A stretch of DNA of 64,000 nucleotides from Tenacibaculum sp. Bg11-29 (lineage in GTDB: Bacteria > Bacteroidota > Bacteroidia > Flavobacteriales > Flavobacteriaceae), in the NCBI RefSeq assembly GCF_002836595.1, contig NZ_PJBB01000003.1:1046001-1110000 (forward strand), given 5' to 3'. Positions 18,338 through 25,882 of the stretch are shown piece after piece; the stretch's first letter is position 1, and each line of letters opens with the position of its first letter. The notes beneath the pieces are model-generated. The model saw only the letters and a program-made list of their open reading frames with translations. It did no database searches and was not told where the DNA came from. Position numbers and translations under genes: made by a program.

Positions 18338-18527
18338 TAAATACTTTCGGTTTACTAGTATTGCTTTTCAAATGGGCTTAACCATTTATCTTGGTAATTT
18401 ACTAGGCGAATGGTTAGATTATAAGTTTCCAAATGATGTAGAGTTGTATTCTAAAATATGTACACTTACAGCAGTTTTTTTAGCAATGTTTTCTGTAATT
18501 CGTCAAGTTTCAAAAATATCCAAGTAA
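18306..18527 (+). CDS. AtpZ/AtpI-like small membrane protein
   Basis: A 73-residue protein with a very basic N-terminus (MSKKAKKKPLNKYFR) and two hydrophobic helices. FQMGLTIYLGNLLGEWLDYKF is typical of the AtpZ/AtpI proteins encoded ahead of F-type ATP synthase genes, where they assist assembly or ion uptake. The overlap of 32 nt with bactofilin shows co-transcription with sprE and bactofilin rather than with the atp promoter at 18976-19006. Confidence 0.85.
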   Translation: MSKKAKKKPLNKYFRFTSIAFQMGLTIYLGNLLGEWLDYKFPNDVELYSKICTLTAVFLAMFSVIRQVSKISK

Positions 18528-18529
18528 TA

Positions 18530-18910
18530 ATGATTAAACGCATTTTGTATTTTATCACAGCTTTAGTTTTACTATTCGCAGTGAGTTATACTTCACACAA
18601 TTTTTTTTTAAGTATAAGAGATGTTATACTACCTTTTTCTTTGTTTTTTGTATATCTATTTCATGTAATCGCAACAGCTTTAGTATATGTAATACTAGAA
18701 CTTATTGCTAGCAAATTACCCAATGAAGCGGGCTATGGTTATTTAGCTTTGATGCTTTTAAAAATTGGTTTTTTTGTCTTAATTTTTCAAGACTCTGTAT
18801 TTGCAGGTGATGAACTTGCAAAATCTCAAAGAGTATCCTTGGTAATTCCATTATTTATTTTTTTAATAACAGAAGCAATAGCTGTTTCAAAGTTGTTGAA
18901 TAGCAAGTAG
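18530..18910 (+). CDS. DUF6168 family membrane protein
   Basis: A 126-residue protein with four hydrophobic helices. The ATG at 18530, 2 nt after the AtpZ-like stop, begins a natural membrane N-terminus (MIKRILYFITALVLLFAVSY). An upstream in-frame ATG at 18458 lies inside the AtpZ-like gene and would add a Cys/Ser-rich extension, so it is not chosen. The family is conserved next to flavobacterial atp operons. Function is unknown, and a role in ATP synthase assembly is inference from position. Confidence 0.8.
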   Translation: MIKRILYFITALVLLFAVSYTSHNFFLSIRDVILPFSLFFVYLFHVIATALVYVILELIASKLPNEAGYGYLALMLLKIGFFVLIFQDSVFAGDELAKSQRVSLVIPLFIFLITEAIAVSKLLNSK

Positions 18911-18975
18911 TTCACTTTTTTTATTGACTATTTTAGCTTGATGATAAATTATCAAAAAACTAAGGTCAAAAACGG

Positions 18976-19006
18976 TTTGTAGTTTTAATTACAATATGTA
19001 CCTTTG
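18976..19006 (+). promoter_or_regulatory. Promoter of the atpBEFHAG operon
   Basis: A textbook Bacteroidota promoter: TTTG at 18976-18979, a 19-nt spacer, and TACCTTTG at 18999-19006. The start site would be about 40 nt before the atpB ATG at 19050. Confidence 0.85.
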
Positions 19007-19049
19007 CACGGAAATTTACAGACCTTAATCGTATATTCAAATTAAAGAT

Positions 19050-20171
19050 ATGATGATAGCAAAAAAATCTATCAAGTTTTTAACATTACTTACAATAGTT
19101 TTTACTTCTTTTTCAGTTTTTGCTGATGGAGGAGATCCGATTTCACAAGATGGAGGTCGTATAAACACAAAAGAAGAAATAGAAGCTTATAAAAAGCATC
19201 ACTTAGCAGATTCGCATGATTTCTCTTTGTTTTCATATACAAATGATGCAAATGAGAGAAAGCATATTGGTTTTCCCTTGCCAGTGATTGTTTGGACAAG
19301 TAAAGGGTTAAAGACCTTTATGTCTTCAGCATTTCATCACAATGATGATGGCCATGTTGTTGTAGACGCAGGAGGTGTTAAATTAGCTAAAGTACATAGT
19401 AAAATTTACGAATTAGAAGAAGGAACTACTTCAGTTTCTTTTGATGAAGAGCATCATCCGATAAAGGCACATAAGTTATTAGATTTTTCTATTACAAAGA
19501 GTGTGTTTGGAATGTTGTTAGTAGGTTTGTTAATGATTTTTGGCTTTAGATCATTAGCTAAAGGGTATAAGAAAGGTGCAATTCCAACAGGTTTTGCAAG
19601 AGTATTGGAGCCTTTAGTTTTATATGTTAGAGATGAAATTGCAAGACCAAATATAGGAGAGAAACATTACCGTAAATTTATGGGGTTCTTGTTAACCGTT
19701 TTCTTTTTTATCTGGGTGTCTAATTTACTAGGGTTAACTCCGTTAGGATTTAATGTTACAGGTCAATTAGCCGTAACAGTATGTTTAGCATTGTTTACCT
19801 TTATTATAGTTCAGTTTTCAGGGAATAAAGATTATTGGAAGCACATTTTTTGGATGCCAGGTGTACCAGTGTTAATGAAGTTTGTTTTAGCACCTATTGA
19901 AGTATTAGGTATGCTAACAAAACCATTTTCATTATTTGTTCGTTTATTTGCGAACATTACAGCTGGGCATGCCGTAGTAATGGGTATTGCAGCTTTAATG
20001 ATAACATTAAAAGCAAAATTTGGAACAGCAGGTGCTACAGGTATTTCTGTTTTCTTAACATTGTTTTTGACATTGATTGAAGTTTTAGTAGCGTTCTTAC
20101 AAGCTTATATATTTACAATGTTATCGTCATTGTTTATTGGTATGGCTGTTGAAGAGCATGAGCATCATTAG
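19050..20171 (+). CDS. atpB: F0F1 ATP synthase subunit a
   Basis: The membrane subunit that forms the proton half-channels next to the c-ring. The 373 residues are longer than the E. coli protein because of an N-terminal signal-like segment (to about residue 26) and a periplasmic domain of about 110 residues rich in His and Asp, a pattern seen in Bacteroidota. The core has five helices. The essential arginine is Arg298 in LFVRLFANITAGH, followed by IEVLVAFLQAYIFTML. It is the first gene after the promoter. Confidence 0.96.
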   Translation: MMIAKKSIKFLTLLTIVFTSFSVFADGGDPISQDGGRINTKEEIEAYKKHHLADSHDFSLFSYTNDANERKHIGFPLPVIVWTSKGLKTFMSSAFHHNDDGHVVVDAGGVKLAKVHSKIYELEEGTTSVSFDEEHHPIKAHKLLDFSITKSVFGMLLVGLLMIFGFRSLAKGYKKGAIPTGFARVLEPLVLYVRDEIARPNIGEKHYRKFMGFLLTVFFFIWVSNLLGLTPLGFNVTGQLAVTVCLALFTFIIVQFSGNKDYWKHIFWMPGVPVLMKFVLAPIEVLGMLTKPFSLFVRLFANITAGHAVVMGIAALMITLKAKFGTAGATGISVFLTLFLTLIEVLVAFLQAYIFTMLSSLFIGMAVEEHEHH

Positions 20172-20216
20172 AAAAGTAGAATAAAATTTTGTTTAATTTA
20201 ATATAAATCAATTATT

Positions 20217-20408
20217 ATGACAGGTCTTAATTTAATAGGAGCAGGTTTAATCGTAATCGGAGGAGGATTAGGATTAGGAAAAATTGGTGGTAGCGCAATG
20301 GAAGCTATTGCTCGTCAACCTGAAGCAGCTGGGAAAATCCAAACTGCAATGATTATTATTGGAGCATTATTAGAAGGTTTAGCATTCGGTGCTTTACTTT
20401 TAGGATAA
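20217..20408 (+). CDS. atpE: F0F1 ATP synthase subunit c
   Basis: A 63-residue hairpin of two helices joined by the polar loop ARQPE (residues 32-36). The proton-carrying carboxylate is Glu53 in GALLEGLAFGA. Helix 1 is Gly-rich (GGGLGLGKIGG), needed for ring packing. No Na-binding pattern is evident, so proton coupling is expected. It is followed by an intercistronic hairpin that probably affects relative dosage. Confidence 0.96.
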   Translation: MTGLNLIGAGLIVIGGGLGLGKIGGSAMEAIARQPEAAGKIQTAMIIIGALLEGLAFGALLLG

Positions 20409-20427
20409 TAATCCAGGAAGTTAAAAG

Positions 20428-20463
20428 AAACACTTTCTGCAACGGTTGGTTGCAGAAGTGTTT
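20428..20463 (+). promoter_or_regulatory. Intercistronic hairpin between atpE and atpF
   Basis: A 15-bp stem (20428-20443 with 20449-20463) with a single bulged T and the 5-nt loop GGTTG, followed by TATTAAA rather than a long T run. It sits in the 91-nt atpE-atpF gap. A partial terminator or 3'-end stabiliser that raises subunit c output is likely. Confidence 0.75.
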
Positions 20464-20499
20464 TATTAAACAATAAAAAAAAACACAAAATTAAGTAAT

Positions 20500-20997
20500 A
20501 TGGAAATTTTTAATGATTTTTCAATAGGGTTGTTTGCAATGCAAGCTTTTATCTTATTAATCTTGATTTTTTTAATGATGAAATTTGCTTGGAAGCCTAT
20601 TCTATCTGCTTTAAATGAGAGAGAAGAAGGTATTCAAAATGCATTAGATCAAGCTGAGAATGCTCGTAAAGAAATGCAAAATTTACAAGCTGATAATGAT
20701 AGATTATTAAAAGAAGCACGAGAAGAAAGAGATGCAATGATGAAAGATGCTCGTGATATTAAAGAAAATATTCTTGCTGAAGCTAAAGAAGAAGCACAAA
20801 AGCAAACTTCTCTTATGATAGAAAATGCTAAAGCAACAATAAAGCAAGAGCAACAATCTGCAATTGCTGAGTTAAAGAAAAGCGTAGCTGATTTATCAAT
20901 AGATATAGCACAACAATTAGTAAGAAAAGAATTAACATCTAGCGATGAGCAATTAAAGCTTGTTGAAGGAATGTTAAAAGAAGTTACTTTAAACTAA
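20500..20997 (+). CDS. atpF: F0F1 ATP synthase subunit b
   Basis: A peripheral-stalk subunit of 165 residues. One N-terminal transmembrane helix (about 8-28) includes MMKFAWKPIL. A long charged coiled coil (ALNEREEGIQNALDQAENAR onward) dimerises and reaches F1. The size and organisation are standard. It lies 91 nt after atpE and 8 nt before atpH. Confidence 0.95.
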   Translation: MEIFNDFSIGLFAMQAFILLILIFLMMKFAWKPILSALNEREEGIQNALDQAENARKEMQNLQADNDRLLKEAREERDAMMKDARDIKENILAEAKEEAQKQTSLMIENAKATIKQEQQSAIAELKKSVADLSIDIAQQLVRKELTSSDEQLKLVEGMLKEVTLN

Positions 20998-21005
20998 TTA
21001 AGTAG

Positions 21006-21563
21006 ATGAAAGGAGCAAGACCAGCATTACGTTACGCAAAAGCAATATTAAACCTAGCTAAAGAAACAAATAACGATTCTTTAGTAAACGATAACATGAA
21101 GTTTATTGCAGGTACTATTGCAGGAAGTAGTGACTTAAAAAGAATGCTTAAAAGTCCTGTAGTTAAAGCAGCAGATAAACGTAAGGTTTTAAATGCACTT
21201 TTTGGAGAAAAAGTAGATACTATCATAAAAGGTTTATTTAACTTATTAGAAGAAAATAAACGTATGATGATATTAGAAGTTATTGCTAGGCAATACTCTA
21301 TAATTTACGATTACGATAAAAATATACAGGTTGCTAAAGTTACTACAGCAGTAGCTTTAACAAAAGAACTAGAAGATAAAATACAGGCTAAGATTGTAGA
21401 AATTACAGGAAATAGCGCAGGTATAGAAAATATAGTAAATCCAACTATTTTAGGAGGATTTATTTTACGTGTTGGAGATGTGCAATATGATGCAAGTATC
21501 TCTAATCAACTGAGTCAACTAAGAAGAGAATTTGACAATAGTCATTATATTCCTCAAATTTAA
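21006..21563 (+). CDS. atpH: F0F1 ATP synthase subunit delta
   Basis: The stator subunit of 185 residues that links the b dimer to the top of F1. The N-terminal helical domain (RYAKAILNLA) and the C-terminal signature GGFILRVGDVQYDASI are the family marks. It is 8 nt behind atpF and 21 nt before atpA. Confidence 0.94.
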   Translation: MKGARPALRYAKAILNLAKETNNDSLVNDNMKFIAGTIAGSSDLKRMLKSPVVKAADKRKVLNALFGEKVDTIIKGLFNLLEENKRMMILEVIARQYSIIYDYDKNIQVAKVTTAVALTKELEDKIQAKIVEITGNSAGIENIVNPTILGGFILRVGDVQYDASISNQLSQLRREFDNSHYIPQI

Positions 21564-21584
21564 TTATACATCAAAAGAAATAAG

Positions 21585-23165
21585 ATGGCAGCAATTAAAC
21601 CAGCTGAAGTTTCAGCAATTTTAAAGGAACAATTAACAAATTTCGAAGCGAAAGCAACGTTAAACGAAGTAGGTACTGTATTACAAGTAGGTGATGGTAT
21701 TGCTCGTGTTTATGGTTTGTCTAATGTAGAATACGGTGAATTAGTAGAATTCGACAACGGATTAGAAGGTATCGTATTAAACTTAGAAGATGATAATGCA
21801 GGTGTTGTATTATTAGGAGCTTCAACAAGTGTAAGAGAAGGATCTACTGTAAAACGTACAGAAAGAATTGCTTCTTTAAGAGCTGGAGAAGGTATTGTTG
21901 GACGTGTTGTTAACACATTAGGTCAACCTATTGATGGTAAAGGTCCTATTGAAGGAACAACTTACGAAATGCCTTTAGAGCGTAGAGCTCCAGGTGTTAT
22001 TTATCGTGAGCCTGTAACTGAGCCAATGCAAACTGGTATTAAATCTATTGATGCAATGATTCCTGTAGGTCGTGGTCAACGTGAGTTGATTATTGGTGAC
22101 CGTCAAACTGGTAAATCAACAGTTGCTATTGATACCATTTTAAATCAAAAAGAATTTTATGATGCTGGGAAACCAGTTTATTGTATATATGTTGCAATTG
22201 GTCAGAAAGCTTCTACAGTAGCTGCTATTGCTAACATGTTAGAAGATAAAGGAGCAATGGCTTATACTACAATTGTAGCAGCTAATGCATCTGATCCTGC
22301 AGCAATGCAAGTATATGCACCGTTTGCTGGAGCAGCAATTGGAGAATTTTTCAGAGACACTGGTAGACCAGCTTTAATTGTATTTGATGATTTATCAAAA
22401 CAAGCTGTTGCTTACCGTGAGATTTCTTTATTATTAAGAAGACCACCGGGACGTGAGGCATATCCTGGAGATGTATTTTATTTACACTCAAGATTATTAG
22501 AACGTGCTGCAAAATTAATCAATGATGATAAAATTGCTAGTGAAATGAATGATTTACCAGATTCTTTAAGAGGAATTGTAAAGGGTGGAGGTTCTTTAAC
22601 TGCATTGCCAATTATTGAAACACAAGCAGGAGACGTTTCAGCATATATTCCAACAAACGTAATTTCGATTACAGATGGACAAATTTTCTTAGATGGAGAT
22701 TTATTTAACTCTGGTGTTCGTCCAGCAATTAACGTAGGTATTTCTGTATCTCGTGTTGGTGGTAACGCTCAGATTAAAGCAATGAAAAAAGTATCAGGTA
22801 CTTTAAAATTAGATCAAGCACAATATCGTGAATTAGAAGCGTTTGCTAAGTTTGGTTCAGATTTAGATGCTGCTACAATGAATGTGATTTCTAAAGGTCA
22901 ACGTAATGTTGAAATTTTAAAGCAAGCACAGAACGATCCTTATACAGTAGAAGATCAAATTTCAATCATTTATGCAGGTTCTAAAAACTTGTTAAAAGAA
23001 GTACCAGTTAACAAGGTAAAAGAATTTGAAAGAGATTATATAGATTATTTAAATGCTAAGCATAGAGATACTCTAGATACTTTAAAAGCAGGTAAATTAA
23101 CTGAAGAAGTAACAGATACTTTAACAGCAGCTGCAAAAGAAATTTCAGCTAAATTTTCAGCTTAA
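21585..23165 (+). CDS. atpA: F0F1 ATP synthase subunit alpha
   Basis: The regulatory nucleotide-binding subunit of F1, 526 residues. Walker A is GDRQTGKST at 171-179. The [15 protein letters not shown] segment and the Walker B region [12 protein letters not shown] follow. The signature [14 protein letters not shown], with its arginine finger, lies near residue 380. Length and order are normal. The gene is followed by a perfect inverted repeat before atpG. The partner beta subunit gene is not in the window. Confidence 0.97.
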   Translation: MAAIKPAEVSAILKEQLTNFEAKATLNEVGTVLQVGDGIARVYGLSNVEYGELVEFDNGLEGIVLNLEDDNAGVVLLGASTSVREGSTVKRTERIASLRAGEGIVGRVVNTLGQPIDGKGPIEGTTYEMPLERRAPGVIYREPVTEPMQTGIKSIDAMIPVGRGQRELIIGDRQTGKSTVAIDTILNQKEFYDAGKPVYCIYVAIGQKASTVAAIANMLEDKGAMAYTTIVAANASDPAAMQVYAPFAGAAIGEFFRDTGRPALIVFDDLSKQAVAYREISLLLRRPPGREAYPGDVFYLHSRLLERAAKLINDDKIASEMNDLPDSLRGIVKGGGSLTALPIIETQAGDVSAYIPTNVISITDGQIFLDGDLFNSGVRPAINVGISVSRVGGNAQIKAMKKVSGTLKLDQAQYRELEAFAKFGSDLDAATMNVISKGQRNVEILKQAQNDPYTVEDQISIIYAGSKNLLKEVPVNKVKEFERDYIDYLNAKHRDTLDTLKAGKLTEEVTDTLTAAAKEISAKFSA

Positions 23166-23176
23166 CAATAGACTTT

Positions 23177-23215
23177 AATATTAAGTATTGAAAATTATTT
23201 TCAATACTTAATATT
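23177..23215. repeat. Perfect 18-bp inverted repeat between atpA and atpG
   Basis: AATATTAAGTATTGAAAA at 23177-23194 and its exact complement at 23198-23215 are separated by only TTA. The stem is almost all A and T and no T run follows. It is more likely an mRNA stability or processing element than a terminator. Confidence 0.85.
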
Positions 23216-23235
23216 TAATAATCAATCCAATTCGT

Positions 23236-24096
23236 ATGGCGAACTTAAAAGAAATACGTAACAGAATTACTTCTATAAAATCAACAATGCAGATTACCTC
23301 TGCCATGAAAATGGTATCGGCTGCAAAGTTGAAGAAAGCTCAAGATGCAATTACAGCAATGCGTCCGTATTCATCTAAGCTTACTGAATTATTACAAAGC
23401 TTAAGCGCCACTTTAGATAGTGATGCTAGTGGAGAATATTCAACACAAAGAGAAGTAAAAAAGGTATTATTGGTTACAATTACTTCTAACAGAGGTTTAT
23501 GTGGTGGCTTTAACTCTTCTATTGTTAAAAGAACAATAAAAGCTATCGATGAGAAATACAATGGAGTTACTGTTGATTTGTTTACGATAGGTAAAAAAGG
23601 AGATGATGTTTTATCAAAAGAACACAATGTTATCGAAAATAGAAATGATATTTTTGATGATTTAACTTTTGATAATGTAGCAGAAATTGCAGATAATTTA
23701 ATGAATTTATATGTAACTGGTGCCTACGATAAGATAGAACTTGTTTACAATCAATTTAAAAACGCTGCAACGCAATTACCTCAATTAGAGCAATTTTTAC
23801 CAATTGAGCCAATTGAAAGTAACGAAAGTATTAGTTCAGATTATGTTTTTGAACCTTCAAAAGAGGAAATTGTTTTAGCGTTAATCCCTAAATCATTAAA
23901 AACACAATTATACAAAGCAATTCGCGATTCTTATGCCTCAGAACATGGTGCTCGTATGACTGCAATGCATAAGGCAACTGATAATGCAACTGAACTACGT
24001 GATGAGTTATTATTAACATATAACAAAGCACGTCAGGCAGCAATTACAAATGAAATTCTAGAAATTGTTGGTGGTGCAGAGGCATTGAAAAACTAA
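23236..24096 (+). CDS. atpG: F0F1 ATP synthase subunit gamma
   Basis: The central rotor shaft, 286 residues. The N-terminal coiled coil is MANLKEIRNRITSIKSTMQI followed by TSAMKMVSAAKLKKAQ. The middle segment is LVTITSNRGLCGGFN, and the C-terminal signature ARMTAMHKATDNA pairs with the N-terminal helix. It is the last gene of this operon and is followed by a strong terminator. The order atpBEFHAG without D and C is usual in Bacteroidota, where atpDC is a separate unit. Confidence 0.96.
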   Translation: MANLKEIRNRITSIKSTMQITSAMKMVSAAKLKKAQDAITAMRPYSSKLTELLQSLSATLDSDASGEYSTQREVKKVLLVTITSNRGLCGGFNSSIVKRTIKAIDEKYNGVTVDLFTIGKKGDDVLSKEHNVIENRNDIFDDLTFDNVAEIADNLMNLYVTGAYDKIELVYNQFKNAATQLPQLEQFLPIEPIESNESISSDYVFEPSKEEIVLALIPKSLKTQLYKAIRDSYASEHGARMTAMHKATDNATELRDELLLTYNKARQAAITNEILEIVGGAEALKN

Positions 24097-24114
24097 GAAA
24101 ATAATTTATGTTAT

Positions 24115-24150
24115 AAAAAAAGCGAATCAGTAATGATTCGCTTTTTTTTT
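24115..24150 (+). terminator. Rho-independent terminator of the atp operon
   Basis: A 9-bp stem AGCGAATCA/TGATTCGCT (24121-24129 with 24134-24142) with a GTAA loop, preceded by an A tract and followed by nine T. Confidence 0.92.
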
Positions 24151-24190
24151 GATATAAAAACTTATATTTACGGCATAAAATTAAAAAACT

Positions 24191-24733
24191 ATGAAAAATT
24201 TATTACTAGTATTATTATTATTATCTAGCTTTTTTGCTTACTCTCAAGAAGAAATTGAAGAAGTTGAAATTGAGATTGAAGAAGTTGAAATTGAGAGTGA
24301 AGAAGTAATATCTGATGTACCTTTTGCTCTTATAGAAGAAGCTCCTATTCACCCTAATTGCGATGGTTTAAGTACAAATAATGAAAGAAAAAAATGTTTT
24401 AACTCAATGATAACTAAACATGTTCAGAAGCATTTTGATATTGATTTGGTTAAATGTTTAGAAAAAGAAATTGTTATAAATAAAAAGACAGGTAAGAAAG
24501 AAGAACAATGTACTTCAGGTGACCTTTCTTCTGGAAGAAAAAGACTTTATGTAGTATTCAAAATTGGAAGAGATGGTATTGTCGAGAGTATTAATACTAG
24601 AGCGCCCCATCCAAAATTAAAAGAGGAAGCTATTAGAATTGTTAAGTTGCTCCCTAAAATGAAACCAGGTAAACATAGGGGGATACCCGTTAAGGTTGGT
24701 TATACTTTACCTATAACATTTAATGTAGAGTAA
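24191..24733 (+). CDS. Exported TonB C-terminal domain protein with acidic repeat
   Basis: A 180-residue protein. A cleavable signal peptide (MKNLLLVLLLLSSFFAYSQ) is followed by a very acidic stretch of Glu, Ile and Val repeats (EEVEIEIEEVEIESEEV, residues 21-42). Then comes a Cys-containing region resembling the N-terminal part of Bacteroidota TonB-C proteins (APIHPNCDGL, ERKKCFNSMI) and a TonB C-terminal fold (FKIGRDGIVESI, EEAIRIVKLLPKMKPGKHRG, YTLPITFNV). There is no lasting membrane anchor, unlike energising TonB, so it may be a periplasmic adaptor or envelope protein. Monocistronic, with terminators on both sides. A TATATTTA box lies at 24163-24170. Confidence 0.8.
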   Translation: MKNLLLVLLLLSSFFAYSQEEIEEVEIEIEEVEIESEEVISDVPFALIEEAPIHPNCDGLSTNNERKKCFNSMITKHVQKHFDIDLVKCLEKEIVINKKTGKKEEQCTSGDLSSGRKRLYVVFKIGRDGIVESINTRAPHPKLKEEAIRIVKLLPKMKPGKHRGIPVKVGYTLPITFNVE

Positions 24734-24761
24734 CTATAAATTATTGAATAAAGATTATTTT

Positions 24762-24796
24762 AAAAAAAGCGAACTGTTTATAGTTCGCTTTTTTAT
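24762..24796. terminator. Bidirectional terminator between convergent genes
   Basis: An AGCGAACT/AGTTCGCT stem (24768-24775 with 24782-24789) is flanked by A and T tracts on both sides. It serves the TonB-C gene on the plus strand and the membrane protein on the minus strand. Confidence 0.88.
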
Positions 24797-24820
24797 TAAT
24801 ATTTAATACTAAAGTATATT

Positions 24821-25687
24821 TTAAACTATAACTGTTATAGATTTTCCTGCATTTCTTTTTGATATATACATGTAAACTAATAAAGGAATAAGTCCGTGTG
24901 GTAATCTAAAAATTACTAAATACATGTATTGATGTAAAATACTAAATGATACATCATAACTTAATCCACTTACAATCCTAGCAAAAGCAGTTATAAACCC
25001 CCAAAAACTTGCATATATTAAAGCAATTTTGGAAATTTTAGGAACAAAAAGAGTTATTGCAATAATGAAATCTAAAATACCTGCTATAAATAAAAGATTC
25101 TTAGCAGTTGTTTCTGTTACTGGAAGTATATTTAATGTCATCGTTACAAAATTGCCAGGTAAGGGGTAAAAAATAGCAACAGCATACATTCCATGACAAA
25201 TAAAAGCCAAAGCAATAAAAATTTTTACATTAAAAATTAGAAGAGCAGTATTTTCATTTTTTAAATAATATAGTAATACAATCGGTACTCCAAACTGAAT
25301 TGTATGCTCAAAAAACATAATTAAGTGATAGAACTTTTCTTTAGTAATAATTAAAGCTAATAATATCATACTTACTGCTCCAATCTTTAATACAATATAT
25401 TCCCATTTTTTTGAATGTTTATTAATTGTAAGTGAAATTATGGCACAAAATGTATACAATACACCAATACTCCTGGTTAAAAATTGAATAGCATGGTCAG
25501 TATTTAAATTGGTTGCGTATTCATGCCAAGAAGTATTAAAAAAAAAATTAACTATGGGTTCTAAGAGCTGTTGATCCCAAAATAAACTCCTATAAGGAGC
25601 ATCCCAGAATAAATGTTGGTATGCTCTACCAAAGAAGATAAAAAAAGAACTAATTTTTAAAAAATTGAGAAGGGTAATTCGATTCAT
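24821..25687 (-). CDS. Polytopic membrane protein of unknown function
   Basis: 288 residues with about seven to eight hydrophobic helices. The ATG at 25687 is preferred: MNRITLLNFLKISSFFIFFG begins the protein and an Arg/Trp-rich motif (GRAYQHLFWDAPYRSLFWD) follows. An in-frame upstream ATG at 25771 would add a hydrophobic extension with no family support. Conserved aromatic and His residues in the first loop and a PLPGNF loop are visible. It resembles DoxX-like or quinone-linked membrane proteins in general layout only. I do not recognise a family. Confidence 0.7.
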   Translation of the reverse strand: MNRITLLNFLKISSFFIFFGRAYQHLFWDAPYRSLFWDQQLLEPIVNFFFNTSWHEYATNLNTDHAIQFLTRSIGVLYTFCAIISLTINKHSKKWEYIVLKIGAVSMILLALIITKEKFYHLIMFFEHTIQFGVPIVLLYYLKNENTALLIFNVKIFIALAFICHGMYAVAIFYPLPGNFVTMTLNILPVTETTAKNLLFIAGILDFIIAITLFVPKISKIALIYASFWGFITAFARIVSGLSYDVSFSILHQYMYLVIFRLPHGLIPLLVYMYISKRNAGKSITVIV

Positions 25688-25836
25688 AAAAAAGATTTTT
25701 AACAAATATAAAAAAGAGACTTTTATTGTTATTAAATATAGGTTAAATAATAACACATTTACAGTTAACATATTGTATTTTAGTTTATTATAATAATAAT
25801 GTTTTTTTTTAGTTATATTATATTTATAAAAGAAAA

Positions 25837-25844
25837 TACATTTG
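25837..25844 (+). promoter_or_regulatory. -7 box of the exported phosphoesterase gene
   Basis: TACATTTG matches TAnnTTTG and lies 38 nt before the ATG at 25883. The -33 region is a T tract without a TTG. Confidence 0.6.
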
Positions 25845-25882
25845 TATTTAAAATTTTAACAAACAATTAAAGTCCCTCAAAA

